Shown here: one piece after another, positions 12,201 through 25,289 of the stretch
Layout of the letters: each line of letters opens with the position of its first letter
Position numbering within the stretch: the stretch's first letter is position 1
Notes under the pieces: model-generated
Databases searched by the model: none
Told to the model about the DNA's origin: nothing
Seen by the model: the letters and a program-made list of their open reading frames with translations, nothing else
Source: Rallus limicola
Taxonomy: Eukaryota > Chordata > Aves > Gruiformes > Rallidae
Assembly (NCBI GenBank): GCA_022605955.1
Contig: JAKCOZ010000238.1
Span: 1 to 64,000 of the forward strand
Reading direction: 5' to 3'
Length of the DNA: 64,000 bases
Translations under genes and position numbers: made by a program

Positions 12201-12419
12201 GTCTGAAACCTCCTAACAGGACACACGAGCAGACCCTGTCACTTTGGCTCTCAGCCTTTTCCTTTGCCTGGAAAGAGGGAACATGCCTGGAACCTCCTAC
12301 GGTGCTTTTCTCGGGTCTAGCAGACTGCAGTTCAAAACATGCTAAACGTCCAGCAATAACTCCCAAAGTAAAGAAGCTAGGCCTGAAAGGCATAGCTTGT
12401 CTGAAACCTCCTAACATGA

Positions 12420-14795
12420 CACACGAGCAGCCCCTGTCACTTTGGTTCTCAGCCTTTTCCTTTGCCTGGAAAGAGGGAACATGCCTGGAACCTCCTACGG
12501 TGCTTTTCTCGGCCCTAGCAGACTGCAGTTCAAAACATGCTAAACGTCCAGCAATAACTCCCAAAGTAAAGAAGCTAGGCCTGAAAGGCATAGCTTGTCT
12601 GAAACCTCCTAACAGGACACACGAGCAGACCCTGTCACTTTGGCTCTCAGCTTTTTCCTTTGCTTGGAAAGAGGGAACATGCCTGGAACCTCCTACGGTG
12701 CTTTTCTCGGCCCTAGCAGACTGCAGCTCAAAACATGCTAAACGTCCAGCAATAACTCCCAAAGTAAAGAAGCTAGGCCTGAAAGGCATAGCTTGTCTGA
12801 AACCTCCTAACAGGACACACGAGCAGCCCCTGTCACTTTGGCTCTCAGCCTTTTCCTTTGCCTGGAAAGAGGGAACATGCCTGGAACCTCCTACGGTGCT
12901 TTTCTCGGCCCTAGCAGACTGCAGTTCAAAACATGCTAAACGTCCAGCAATATCTCCCAAAGTAAAGAAGCTAGGCCTGAAAGGCATAGCTTGTCTGAAA
13001 CCTCCTAACAGGACACCCGAGCAGACCCTGTCACTTTGGCTCTCAGCCTTTTCCTTTGCCTGGAAAGAGGGAACATGCCTGGAACCTACTACGGTGCTTT
13101 TCTCGGCCCTAGCAGACTGCAGTTCAAAACATGCTAAACGTCCAGCAATAACTCCCAAAGTAAAGAAGCTAGGCCTGAAAGGCATAGCTTGTCTGAAACC
13201 TCCTAACAGGACACATGAGCAGCACCTGTCACTTTGGCTCTCAGCCTTTTCCTTTGCCTGGAAAGAGGGAACATGCCTGGAACCTCCTATGGTGCTTTTC
13301 TCGGCCCTAGCAGACTGCAGTTCAAAACATGCTAAACGTCCAGCAATAACTCCCAAAGTATAGAAGCTAGGCCTGAAAGGCATAGCTTGTCTGAAACCTC
13401 CTAACAGGACACACGAGCAGACCCTGTCACTTTGGCTCTCAGCCTTTTCCTTTGCCTGGAAAGAGGGAACATGCCTGGAACCTCCTACGGTGCTTTTCTC
13501 GGCCCTAGCAGACTGCAGTTCAAAACATGCTAAACGTCCAGCAATAACTCCCAAAGTAAAGAAGCTAGGCCTGAAAGGCATAGCTTGTCTGAAACCTCCT
13601 AACAGGACACACGAGCAGACCCTGTCACTTTGGCTCTCAGCCTTTTCCTTTGCCTGGAAAGAGGGAACATGCCTGGAACCTCCTACGGTGCTTTTCTCGG
13701 CCCTAGCAGACTGCAGTTCAAAACATGCTAAACGTCCAGCAATAACTCCCAAAGTAAAGAAGCTAGGCCTGAAAGGCATAGCTTGTCTGAAACCTCCTAA
13801 CAGGACACACGAGCAGCCCCTGTCACTTTGGCTCTCAGCCTTTTCCTTTGCCTGGAAAGAGGGAACATGCCTGGAACCTCCTACGGTGCTTTTCTCGGCC
13901 CTAGCAGACTGCAGTTCAAAACATGCTAAACGTCCAGCAATAACTCCCAAAGTAAAGAAGCTAGGCCTGAAAGGCATAGCTTGTCTGAAACCTCCTAACA
14001 GGACACACGAGCAGCCCCGGTCACTTTGGCTCTCAGCCTTTTCCTTTGCCTGGAAAGAGGGAACATGCCTGGAACCTCCTACGGTGCTTTTCTCGGCCCT
14101 AGCAGACTGCAGTTCAAAACATGCTCAACGTCCAGCAATAACTCCCAAAGTAAAGAAGCTAGGCCTGAAAGGCATAGCTTGTCTGAAAGCTCCTAACAGG
14201 ACACACGAGCAGACCCTGTCACTTTGGCTCTCAGCGTTTTCCTTTGCCTGGAAAGAGGGAACATGCCTGGAACCTCCTACGGTGCTTTTCTCGGCCCTAG
14301 CAGACTGCAGTTCAAAACATGCTAAACGTCCAGCAATAACTCCCAAAGTAAAGAAGCTAGGCCTGAAAGGCATAGCTTGTCTGAAACCTCCTAACAGGAC
14401 ACACAAGCAGACCCTGTCACTTTGGCTCTCAGCCTTTTCCTTTGCCTGGAAAGAGGGAACATGCCTGGAACCTCCTATGGTGCTTTTCTCGGCCCTAGCA
14501 GACTGCAGTTCAAAACATGCTAAACGTCCAGCAATAACTCCCAAAGTATAGAAGTTAGGCCTGAAAGGCATAGCTTGTCTGAAACCTCCTAACAGGACAC
14601 ACGAGCAGACCCTGTCACTTTGGCTCTCAGCCTTTTCCTTTGCCTGGAAAGAGGGAACATGCCCGGAACCTCCTACGGTGCTTTTCTCGGCCCTAGCAGA
14701 CTGCAGTTCAAAACATGCTAAACGTCCAGCAATAACTCCCAAAGTAAAGAAGCTAGGCCTGAAAGGCATAGCTTGTCTGAAACCTCCTAACAGGA
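12420..14795 (+). repeat. 12-monomer HOR module, copy 1 (period 9702 to copy 2)
   Basis: Ordered markers are ATGAC/GGTTCTC, CAGCTTTTTCC/GCAGCTC, ATATCTCCC, CCCGAG/CTACTACGG, CATGAGCAGCACC with TATGGT and AGTATAG, then CAGCCCC, CAGCCCCGG with ATGCTCAACG, AGCGTTTTCC, ACAAG with a second AGTATAG, and ATGCCCGG. The same order lies 9,702 bp (49 x 198) downstream. The next monomers differ (GAGCCGACAC here, GAGCATACC there), which marks the module end. Confidence 0.88.
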
Positions 14796-16577
14796 CACAC
14801 GAGCCGACACTGTCACTTTGGCTCTCAGCCTTTTCCTTTGCCTGGAAAGAGGGAACATGCCTGGAACATCCTACGGTGCTTTTCTCGGCCCTAGCAGACT
14901 GCAGTTCAAAACATGCTAAACGTCCAGCAATAACTCCCAAAGTAAAGAAGCTAGGCCTGAAAGGCATAGCTTGTCTGAAACCTCCTAACAGGACACACGA
15001 GCAGACCCTGTCACTTTGGCTCTCAGCCTTTTCCTTTGCCTGGAAAGAGGGAACATGCCTGGAACCTCCTACGGTGCTTTTCTCGGCCCTAGCAGACTGC
15101 AGTTCAAAACATGCTAAACGTCCAGCAATAACTCCCAAAGTAAAGAAGCTAGGCCTGAAAGGCATAGCTTGTCTGAAACCTCCTAACATGACACACGAGC
15201 AGCCCCTGTCACTTTGGTTCTCAGCCTTTTCCTTTGCCTGGAAAGAGGGAACATGCCTGGAACCTACTACGGTGCTTTTCTCGGCCCTAGCAGACTGCAG
15301 TTCAAAACATGCTAAACGTCCAGCAATAACTCCCAAAGTAAAGAAGCTAGGCCTGAAAGGCATAGCTTGTCTGAAACCTCCTAACAGGACACACGAGCAG
15401 ACCCTGTCACTTTGGCTCTCAGCCTTTTCCTTTGCCTGGAAAGAGGGAACATGCCTGGAACCTCCTACGGTGCTTTTCTCGGACCGAGCAGACTGCAGTT
15501 CAAAACATGCTAAACGTCCAGCAATAACTCCCAAAGTAAAGAAGCTAGGCCTGAAAGGCATAGCTTGTCTGAAACCTCCTAACAGGACACACGAGCAGAC
15601 CCTGTCACTTTGGCTCTCAGCCTTTTCCTTTGCCTGGAAAGAGGGAACATGCCTGGAACCTCCTACGGTGCTTTTCTCGGCCCTAGCAGACTGCAGTTCA
15701 AAACATGCTAAACGTCCAGCAATAACTCCCAAAGTAAAGAAGCTAGGCCTGAAAGGCATAGCTTGTCTGAAACCTCCTAACAGGACACACAAGCAGACCC
15801 TGTCACTTTGGCTCTCAGCCTTTTCCTTTGCCTGGAAAGAGGGAACATGCCTGGAACCTCCTACGGTGCTTTTCTCGGCCCTGGCAGACTGCAATTCAAA
15901 ACATGCTAAACGTCCAGCAATAACTCCCAAAGTAAAGAAGCTAGGCCTGAAAGGCATAGCTTGTCTGAAACCTCCTAACAGGACACATGAGCAAACCCTT
16001 TCACTTTGGCTCTCAGCTTTTTCCTTTGCTTGGAAAGAGGGAACATGCCTGGAACCTCCTACGGTGCTTTTCTCGGCCCTAGCAGACTGCAGCTCAAAAC
16101 ATGCTAAACGTCCAGCAATAACTCCCAAAGTAAAGAAGCTAGGCCTGAAAGGCATAGCTTGTCTGAAACCTCCTAACAGGACACCCGAGCAGACCCTGTC
16201 ACTTTGGCTCTCAGCCTTTTCCTTTGCCTGGAAAGAGGGAACATGCCTGGAACCTCCTACGGTGCTTTTCTCGGCCCTAGCAGACTGCAGTTCAAAACAT
16301 GCTAAACGTCCAGCAATATCTCCCAAAGTAAAGAAGCTAGGCCTGAAAGGCATAGCTTGTCTGAAACCTCCTAACAGGACACACAAGCAGACCCTGTCAC
16401 TTTGGCTCTCAGCCTTTTCCTTTGCCTGGAAAGAGGGAACATGCCTGGAACCTCCTACGGTGCTTTTCTCGGCCCTAGCAGACTGCAGTTCAAAACATGC
16501 TAAACGTCCAGCAATAACTCCCAAAGTAAAGAAGCTAGGCCTGAAAGGCATAGCTTGTCTGAAACCTCCTAACAGGA

Positions 16578-19500
16578 CACACGAGCAGACCCTGTCACTT
16601 TGGCTCTCAGCCTTTTCCTTTGCCTGGAAAGAGGGAACATGCCTGGAACCTCCTACGGTGCTTTTCTCGGCCCTAGCAGACTGCAGTTCAAAACATGCTA
16701 AACGTCCAGCAATAACTCCCAAAGTAAAGAAGCTAGGCCTGAAAGGCATAGCTTGTCTGAAACCTCCTAACAGGACACACGAGCAGACCCTGTCACTTTG
16801 GCTCTCAGCCTTTTCCTTTGCCTGGAAAGAGGGAACATGCCTGGAACCTCCTACGGTGCTTTTCTCGGCCCTAGCAGACTGCAGTTCAAAACATGCTAAA
16901 CGTCCAGCAATAACTCCCAAAGTAAAGAAGCTAGGCCTGAAAGGCATAGCTTGTCTGAAACCTCCTAACAGGACACCCGAGCAGACCCTGTCACTTTGGC
17001 TCTCAGCCTTTTCCTTTGCCTGGAAAGAGGGAACATGCCTGGAACCTCCTACGGTGCTTTTCTCGGCCCTAGCAGACTGCAGTTCAAAACATGCTAAACG
17101 TCCAGCAATATCTCCCAAAGTAAAGAAGCTAGGCCTGAAAGGCATAGCTTGTCTGAAACCTCCTAACAGGACACCCGAGCAGACCCTGTCACTTTGGCTC
17201 TCAGCCTTTTCCTTTGCCTGGAAAGAGGGAACATGCCTGGAACCTCCTACGGTGCTTTTCTCGGCCCTAGCAGACTGCAGTTCAAAACATGCTAAACGTC
17301 CAGCAATAACTCCCAAAGTAAAGAAGCTAGGCCTGAAAGGCATAGCTTGTCTGAAACCTCCTAACAGGACACATGAGCAGCACCTGTCACTTTGGCTCTC
17401 AGCCTTTTCCTATGCCTGGAAAGAGGGAACATGCCTGGAACCTCCTACGGTGCTTTTCTCGGCCCTAGCAGACTGCAGTTCAAAACATGCTAAACGTCCA
17501 GCAATAACTCCCAAAGTAAAGAAGCTAGGCCTGAAAGGCATAGCTTGTCTGAAGCCTCCTAACAGGACACACGAGCAGACCCTGTCACTTTGGCTCTCAG
17601 CCTTTTCCTTTGCCTGGAAAGAGGGAACATGCCTGGAACCTCCTACGGTGCTTTTCTCGGCCCTAGCAGACTGCAGTTCAAAACATGCTAAACGTCCAGC
17701 AATAACTCCCAAAGTAAAGAAGCTAGGCCTGAAAGGCATAGCTTGTCTGAAACCTCCTAACAGGACACACGAGCAGACCCTGTCACTTTGGCTCTCAGCC
17801 TTTTCCTTTGCCTGGAAAGAGGGAACATGCCTGGAACCTCCTACGGTGCTTTTCTCGGCCCTAGCAGACTGCAGTTCAAAACATGCTAAACGTCCAGCAA
17901 TAACTCCCAAAGTAAAGAAGCTAGGCCTGAAAGGCATAGCTTGTCTGAAACCTCCTAACAGGACACACGAGCAGACCCTGTCACTTTGGCTCTCAGCCTT
18001 TTCCTTTGCCTGGAAAGAGGGAACATGCCTGGAACCTCCTACGGTGCTTTTCTCGGCCCTAGCAGACTGCAGTTCAAAACATGCTAAACGTCCAGCAATA
18101 ACTCCCAAAGTAAAGAAGCTAGGCCTGAAAGGCATAGCTTGTCTGAAACCTCCTAACAGGACACACGAGCAGACCCTGTCACTTTGGCTCTCAGCCTTTT
18201 CCTTTGCCTGGAAAGAGGGAACATGCCTGGAACCTCCTACGGTGCTTTTCTCGGCCCTAGCAGACTGCAGTTCAAAACATGCTAAACGTCCAGCAATAAC
18301 TCCCAAAGTAAAGAAGCTAGGCCTGAAAGGCATAGCTTGTCTGAAACCTCCTAACAGGACACACGAGCAGCCCCTGTCACTTTGGCTCTCAGCCTTTTCC
18401 TTTGCCTGGAAAGAGGGAACATGCCTGGAACCTCCTATGGTGCTTTTCTCGGCCCTAGCAGACTGCAGTTCAAAACATGCTAAACGTCCAGCAATAACTC
18501 CCAAAGTAAAGAAGCTAGGCCTAAAAGGCATAGCTTGTCTGAAACCTCCTAACAGGACACACGAGCAGACCCTGTCACTTTGGCTCTCAGCCTTTTCCTT
18601 TGCCTGGAAAGAGGGAACATGCCTGGAACCTCCTACGGTGCTTTTCTCGGCCCTAGCAGACTGCAGTTCAAAACATGCTAAACGTCCAGCAATAACTCCC
18701 AAAGTAAAGAAGCTAGGCCTGAAAGGCATAGCTTGTCTGAAACCTCCTAACAGGACACACGAGCAGACCCTGTCACTTTGGCTCTCAGCCTTTTCCTTTG
18801 CCTGGAAAGAGGGAACATGCCTGGAACCTCCTACGGTGCTTTTCTCGGCCCTAGCAGACTGCAGTTCAAAACATGCTAAACGTCCAGCAATAACTCCCAA
18901 AGTAAAGAAGCTAGGCCTGAAAGGCATAGCTTGTCTGAAACCTCCTAACATGACACACGAGCAGCCCCTGTCACTTTGGTTCTCAGCCTTTTCCTTTGCC
19001 TGGAAAGAGGGAACATGCCTGGAACCTCCTACGGTGCTTTTCTCGGCCCTAGCAGACTGCAGTTCAAAACATGCTAAACGTCCAGCAATAACTCCCAAAG
19101 TAAAGAAGCTAGGCCTGAAAGGCATAGCTTGTCTGAAACCTCCTAACAGGACACACGAGCAGACCCTGTCACTTTGGCTCTCAGCTTTTTCCTTTGCTTG
19201 GAAAGAGGGAACATGCCTGGAACCTCCTACGGTGCTTTTCTCGGCCCTAGCAGACTGCAGCTCAAAACATGCTAAACGTCCAGCAATAACTCCCAAAGTA
19301 AAGAAGCTAGGCCTGAAAGGCATAGCTTGTCTGAAACCTCCTAACAGGACACACGAGCAGACCCTGTCACTTTGGCTCTCAGCCTTTTCCTTTGCCTGGA
19401 AAGAGGGAACATGCCTGGAACCTCCTACGGTGCTTTTCTCGGCCCTAGCAGACTGCAGTTCAAAACATGCTAAACGTCCAGCAATATCTCCCAAAGTAAA

Positions 19501-19745
19501 GAATCTAGGCCTGAAAGGCATAGCTTGTCTGAAACCTCCTAACAGGACACCCGAGCAGACCCTGTCACTTTGGCTCTCAGCCTTTTCCTTTGCCTGGAAA
19601 GAGGGAACATGCCTGGAACCTACTACGGTGCTTTTCTCGGCCCTAGCAGACTGCAGTTCAAAACATGCTAAACGTCCAGCAATAACTCCCAAAGTAAAGA
19701 AGCTAGGCCTGAAAGGCATAGCTTGTCTGAAACCTCCTAACAGGA
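16578..19745 (+). repeat. 14-monomer HOR module with a 2-monomer insertion, copy 1
   Basis: Monomers 16578-17963 match 20142-21527 at a period of 3,564 (18 x 198), sharing ATATCTCCC, CCCGAG, CATGAGCAGCACC and CCTATGCC markers. Monomers 18360-19745 match 21528-22913 at 3,168 (16 x 198), sharing CCTAAAAGG, GGTTCTC, GCAGCTC, ATATCTCCC and CTACTACGG. The two intervening monomers (17964-18359) are absent from the second copy. Confidence 0.85.
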
Positions 19746-20141
19746 CACACGAGCAGACCCTGTCACTTTGGCTCTCAGCCTTTTCCTTTGCCTGGAAAGA
19801 GGGAACATGCCTGGAACCTCCTACGGTGCTTTTCTCGGCCCTAGCAGACTGCAGTTCAAAACATGCTAAACGTCCAGCAATAACTCCCAAAGTAAAGAAG
19901 CTAGGCCTGAAAGGCATAGCTTGTCTGAAACCTCCTAACAGGACACCCGAGCAGACCCTGTCACTTTGGCTCTCAGCCTTTTCCTTTGCCTGGAAAGAGG
20001 GAACATGCCTGGAACCTCCTACGGTGCTTTTCTCGGCCCTAGCAGACTGCAGTTCAAAACATGCTAAACGTCCAGCAATAACTCCCAAAGTAAAGAAGCT
20101 AGGCCTGAAAGGCATAGCTTGTCTGAAACCTCCTAACAGGA

Positions 20142-22913
20142 CACACGAGCAGACCCTGTCACTTTGGCTCTCAGCCTTTTCCTTTGCCTGGAAAGAGGGA
20201 ACATGCCTGGAACCTCCTACGGTGCTTTTCTCGGCCCTAGCAGACTGCAGTTCAAAACATGCTAAACGTCCAGCAATAACTCCCAAAGTAAAGAAGCTAG
20301 GCCTGAAAGGCATAGCTTGTCTGAAACCTCCTAACAGGACACACGAGCAGACCCTGTCACTTTGGCTCTCAGCCTTTTCCTTTGCCTGGAAAGAGGGAAC
20401 ATGCCTGGAACCTCCTACGGTGCTTTTCTCGGCCCTAGCAGACTGCAGTTCAAAACATGCTAAACGTCCAGCAATAACTCCCAAAGTAAAGAAGCTAGGC
20501 CTGAAAGGCATAGCTTGTCTGAAACCTCCTAACAGGACACCCGAGCAGACCCTGTCACTTTGGCTCTCAGCCTTTTCCTTTGCCTGGAAAGAGGGAACAT
20601 GCCTGGAACCTCCTACGGTGCTTTTCTCGGCCCTAGCAGACTGCAGTTCAAAACATGCTAAACGTCCAGCAATATCTCCCAAAGTAAAGAAGCTAGGCCT
20701 GAAAGGCATAGCTTGTCTGAAACCTCCTAACAGGACACCCGAGCAGACCCTGTCACTTTGGCTCTCAGCCTTTTCCTTTGCCTGGAAAGAGGGAACATGC
20801 CTGGAACCTCCTACGGTGCTTTTCTCGGCCCTAGCAGACTGCAGTTCAAAACATGCTAAACGTCCAGCAATAACTCCCAAAGTAAAGAAGCTAGGCCTGA
20901 AAGGCATAGCTTGTCTGAAACCTCCTAACAGGACACATGAGCAGCACCTGTCACTTTGGCTCTCAGCCTTTTCCTATGCCTGGAAAGAGGGAACATGCCT
21001 GGAACCTCCTACGGTGCTTTTCTCGGCCCTAGCAGACTGCAGTTCAAAACATGCTAAACGTCCAGCAATAACTCCCAAAGTAAAGAAGCTAGGCCTGAAA
21101 GGCATAGCTTGTCTGAAACCTCCTAACAGGACACACGAGCAGACCCTGTCACTTTGGCTCTCAGCCTTTTCCTTTGCCTGGAAAGAGGGAACATGCCTGG
21201 AACCTCCTACGGTGCTTTTCTCGGCCCTAGCAGACTGCAGTTCAAAACATGCTAAACGTCCAGCAATAACTCCCAAAGTAAAGAAGCTAGGCCTGAAAGG
21301 CATAGCTTGTCTGAAACCTCCTAACAGGACACACGAGCAGACCCTGTCACTTTGGCTCTCAGCCTTTTCCTTTGCCTGGAAAGAGGGAACATGCCTGGAA
21401 CCTCCTACGGTGCTTTTCTCGGCCCTAGCAGACTGCAGTTCAAAACATGCTAAACGTCCAGCAATAACTCCCAAAGTAAAGAAGCTAGGCCTGAAAGGCA
21501 TAGCTTGTCTGAAACCTCCTAACAGGACACACGAGCAGCCCCTGTCACTTTGGCTCTCAGCCTTTTCCTTTGCCTGGAAAGAGGGAACATGCCTGGAACC
21601 TCCTACGGTGCTTTTCTCGGCCCTAGCAGACTGCAGTTCAAAACATGCTAAACGTCCAGCAATAACTCCCAAAGTAAAGAAGCTAGGCCTAAAAGGCATA
21701 GCTTGTCTGAAATCTCCTAACAGGACACACGAGCAGACCCTGTCACTTTGGCTCTCAGCCTTTTCCTTTGCCTGGAAAGAGGGAACATGCCTGGAACCTC
21801 CTACGGTGCTTTTCTCGGCCCTAGCAGACTGCAGTTCAAAACATGCTAAACGTCCAGCAATAACTCCCAAAGTAAAGAAGCTAGGCCTGAAAGGCATAGC
21901 TTGTCTGAAACCTCCTAACAGGACACACGAGCAGACCCTGTCACTTTGGCTCTCAGCCTTTTCCTTTGCCTGGAAAGAGGGAACATGCCTGGAACCTCCT
22001 ACGGTGCTTTTCTCGGCCCTAGCAGACTGCAGTTCAAAACATGCTAAACGTCCAGCAAAAACTCCCAAAGTAAAGAAGCTAGGCCTGAAAGGCATAGCTT
22101 GTCTGAAACCTCCTAACATGACACACGAGCAGCCCCTGTCACTTTGGTTCTCAGCCTTTTCCTTTGCCTGGAAAGAGGGAACATGCCTGGAACCTCCTAC
22201 GGTGCTTTTCTCGGCCCTAGCAGACTGCAGTTCAAAACATGCTAAACGTCCAGCAATAACTCCCAAAGTAAAGAAGCTAGGCCTGAAAGGCATAGCTTGT
22301 CTGAAACCTCCTAACAGGACACACGAGCAGACCCTGTCACTTTGGCTCTCAGCTTTTTCCTTTGCTTGGAAAGAGGGAACATGCCTGGAACCTCCTACGG
22401 TGCTTTTCTCGGCCCTAGCAGACTGCAGCTCAAAACATGCTAAACGTCCAGCAATAACTCCCAAAGTAAAGAAGCTAGGCCTGAAAGGCATAGCTTGTCT
22501 GAAACCTCCTAACAGGACACACGAGCAGACCCTGTCACTTTGGCTCTCAGCCTTTTCCTTTGCCTGGAAAGAGGGAACATGCCTGGAACCTCCTACGGTG
22601 CTTTTCTCGGCCCTAGCAGACTGCAGTTCAAAACATGCTAAACGTCCAGCAATATCTCCCAAAGTAAAGAAGCTAGGCCTGAAAGGCATAGCTTGTCTGA
22701 AACCTCCTAACAGGACACCCGAGCAGACCCTGTCACTTTGGCTCTCAGCCTTTTCCTTTGCCTGGAAAGAGGGAACATGCCTGGAACCTACTACGGTGCT
22801 TTTCTCGGCCCTAGCAGACTGCAGTTCAAAACATGCTAAACGTCCAGCAATAACTCCCAAAGTAAAGAAGCTAGGCCTGAAAGGCATAGCTTGTCTGAAA
22901 CCTCCTAACAGGA
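20142..22913 (+). repeat. 14-monomer HOR module, shorter copy 2
   Basis: This is the partner of 16578-19745 lacking two monomers. The junction of its two matching parts falls at 21527/21528, exactly on a monomer boundary, as expected for in-register unequal exchange. A related third version starts at the CCTATGCC marker at 10878. Confidence 0.85.
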
Positions 22914-24497
22914 CACATGAGCAGCACCTGTCACTTTGGCTCTCAGCCTTTTCCTTTGCCTGGAAAGAGGGAACATGCCTGGAACCTCCTATGGTGCTTT
23001 TCTCGGCCCTAGCAGACTGCAGTTCAAAACATGCTAAACGTCCAGCAATAACTCCCAAAGTATAGAAGCTAGGCCTGAAAGGCATAGCTTGTCTGAAACC
23101 TCCTAACAGGACACACGAGCAGACCCTGTCACTTTGGCTCTCAGCCTTTTCCTTTGCCTGGAAAGAGGGAACATGCCTGGAACCTCCTACGGTGCTTTTC
23201 TCGGCCCTAGCAGACTGCAGTTCAAAACATGCTAAACGTCCAGCAATAACTCCCAAAGTAAAGAAGCTAGGCCTGAAAGGCATAGCTTGTCTGAAACCTC
23301 CTAACAGGACACACGAGCAGACCCTGTCACTTTGGCTCTCAGCCTTTTCCTTTGCCTGGAAAGAGGGAACATGCCTGGAACCTCCTACGGTGCTTTTCTC
23401 GGCCCTAGCAGACTGCAGTTCAAAACATGCTAAACGTCCAGCAATAACTCCCAAAGTAAAGAAGCTAGGCCTGAAAGGCATAGCTTGTCTGAAACCTCCT
23501 AACAGGACACACGAGCAGCCCCTGTCACTTTGGCTCTCAGCCTTTTCCTTTGCCTGGAAAGAGGGAACATGCCTGGAACCTCCTACGGTGCTTTTCTCGG
23601 CCCTAGCAGACTGCAGTTCAAAACATGCTAAACGTCCAGCAATAACTCCCAAAGTAAAGAAGCTAGGCCTGAAAGGCATAGCTTGTCTGAAACCTCCTAA
23701 CAGGACACACGAGCAGCCCCGGTCACTTTGGCTCTCAGCCTTTTCCTTTGCCTGGAAAGAGGGAACATGCCTGGAACCTCCTACGGTGCTTTTCTCGGCC
23801 CTAGCAGACTGCAGTTCAAAACATGCTCAACGTCCAGCAATAACTCCCAAAGTAAAGAAGCTAGGCCTGAAAGGCATAGCTTGTCTGAAACCTCCTAACA
23901 GGACACACGAGCAGACCCTGTCACTTTGGCTCTCAGCGTTTTCCTTTGCCTGGAAAGAGGGAACATGCCTGGAACCTCCTACGGTGCTTTTCTCGGCCCT
24001 AGCAGACTGCAGTTCAAAACATGCTAAACGTCCAGCAATAACTCCCAAAGTAAAGAAGCTAGGCCTGAAAGGCATAGCTTGTCTGAAACCTCCTAACAGG
24101 ACACACAAGCAGACCCTGTCACTTTGGCTCTCAGCCTTTTCCTTTGCCTGGAAAGAGGGAACATGCCTGGAACCTCCTATGGTGCTTTTCTCGGCCCTAG
24201 CAGACTGCAGTTCAAAACATGCTAAACGTCCAGCAATAACTCCCAAAGTATAGAAGCTAGGCCTGAAAGGCATAGCTTGTCTGAAACCTCCTAACAGGAC
24301 ACACGAGCAGACCCTGTCACTTTGGCTCTCAGCCTTTTCCTTTGCCTGGAAAGAGGGAACATGCCCGGAACCTCCTACGGTGCTTTTCTCGGCCCTAGCA
24401 GACTGCAGTTCAAAACATGCTAAACGTCCAGCAATAACTCCCAAAGTAAAGAAGCTAGGCCTGAAAGGCATAGCTTGTCTGAAACCTCCTAACAGGA
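22122..24497 (+). repeat. 12-monomer HOR module, copy 2
   Basis: This is the downstream partner of 12420-14795. The two TAG variants are 1,188 bp (6 x 198) apart in both copies. Small differences remain, for example a CAGACC for CAGCCCC swap in the third monomer and loss of the GAAGTTAGG change, so the copies are not identical. Confidence 0.88.
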
Positions 24498-25289
24498 CAC
24501 ACGAGCATACCCTGTCACTTTGGCTCTCAGCCTTTTCCTTTGCCTGGAAAGAGGGAACATGCCTGGAACCTCCTACGGTGCTTTTCTCGGCCCTAGCAGA
24601 CTGCAGTTCAAAACATGCTAAACGTCCAGCAATAACTCCCAAAGTAAAGAAGCTAGGCCTGAAAGGCATAGCTTGTCTGAAACCTCCTAACAGGACACAC
24701 GAGCAGACCCTGTCACTTTGGCTCTCAGCCTTTTCCTTTGCCTGGAAAGAGGGAACATGCCTGGAACCTCCTACGGTGCTTTTCTCGGCCCTAGCAGACT
24801 GCAGTTCAAAACATGCTAAACGTCCAGCAATAACTCCCAAAGTAAAGAAGCTAGGCCTGAAAGGCATAGCTTGTCTGAAACCTCCTAACAGGACACACGA
24901 GCAGACCCTGTCACTTTGGCTCTCAGCCTTTTCCTTTGCCTGGAAAGAGGGAACATGCCTGGAACCTCCTACGGTGCTTTTCTCGGCCCTAGCAGACTGC
25001 AGTTCAAAACATGCTAAACGTCCAGCAATAACTCCCAAAGTAAAGAAGCTAGGCCTGAAAGGCATAGCTTGTCTGAAACCTCCTAACAGGACACACGAGC
25101 AGACCCTGTCACTTTGGCTCTCAGCCTTTTCCTTTGCCTGGAAAGAGGGAACATGCCTGGAACCTCCTACGGTGCTTTTCTCGGCCCTAGCAGACTGCAG
25201 TTCAAAACATGCTAAACGTCCAGCAATAACTCCCAAAGTAAAGAAGCTAGGCCTGAAAGGCATAGCTTGTCTGAAACCTCCTAAAAGGA

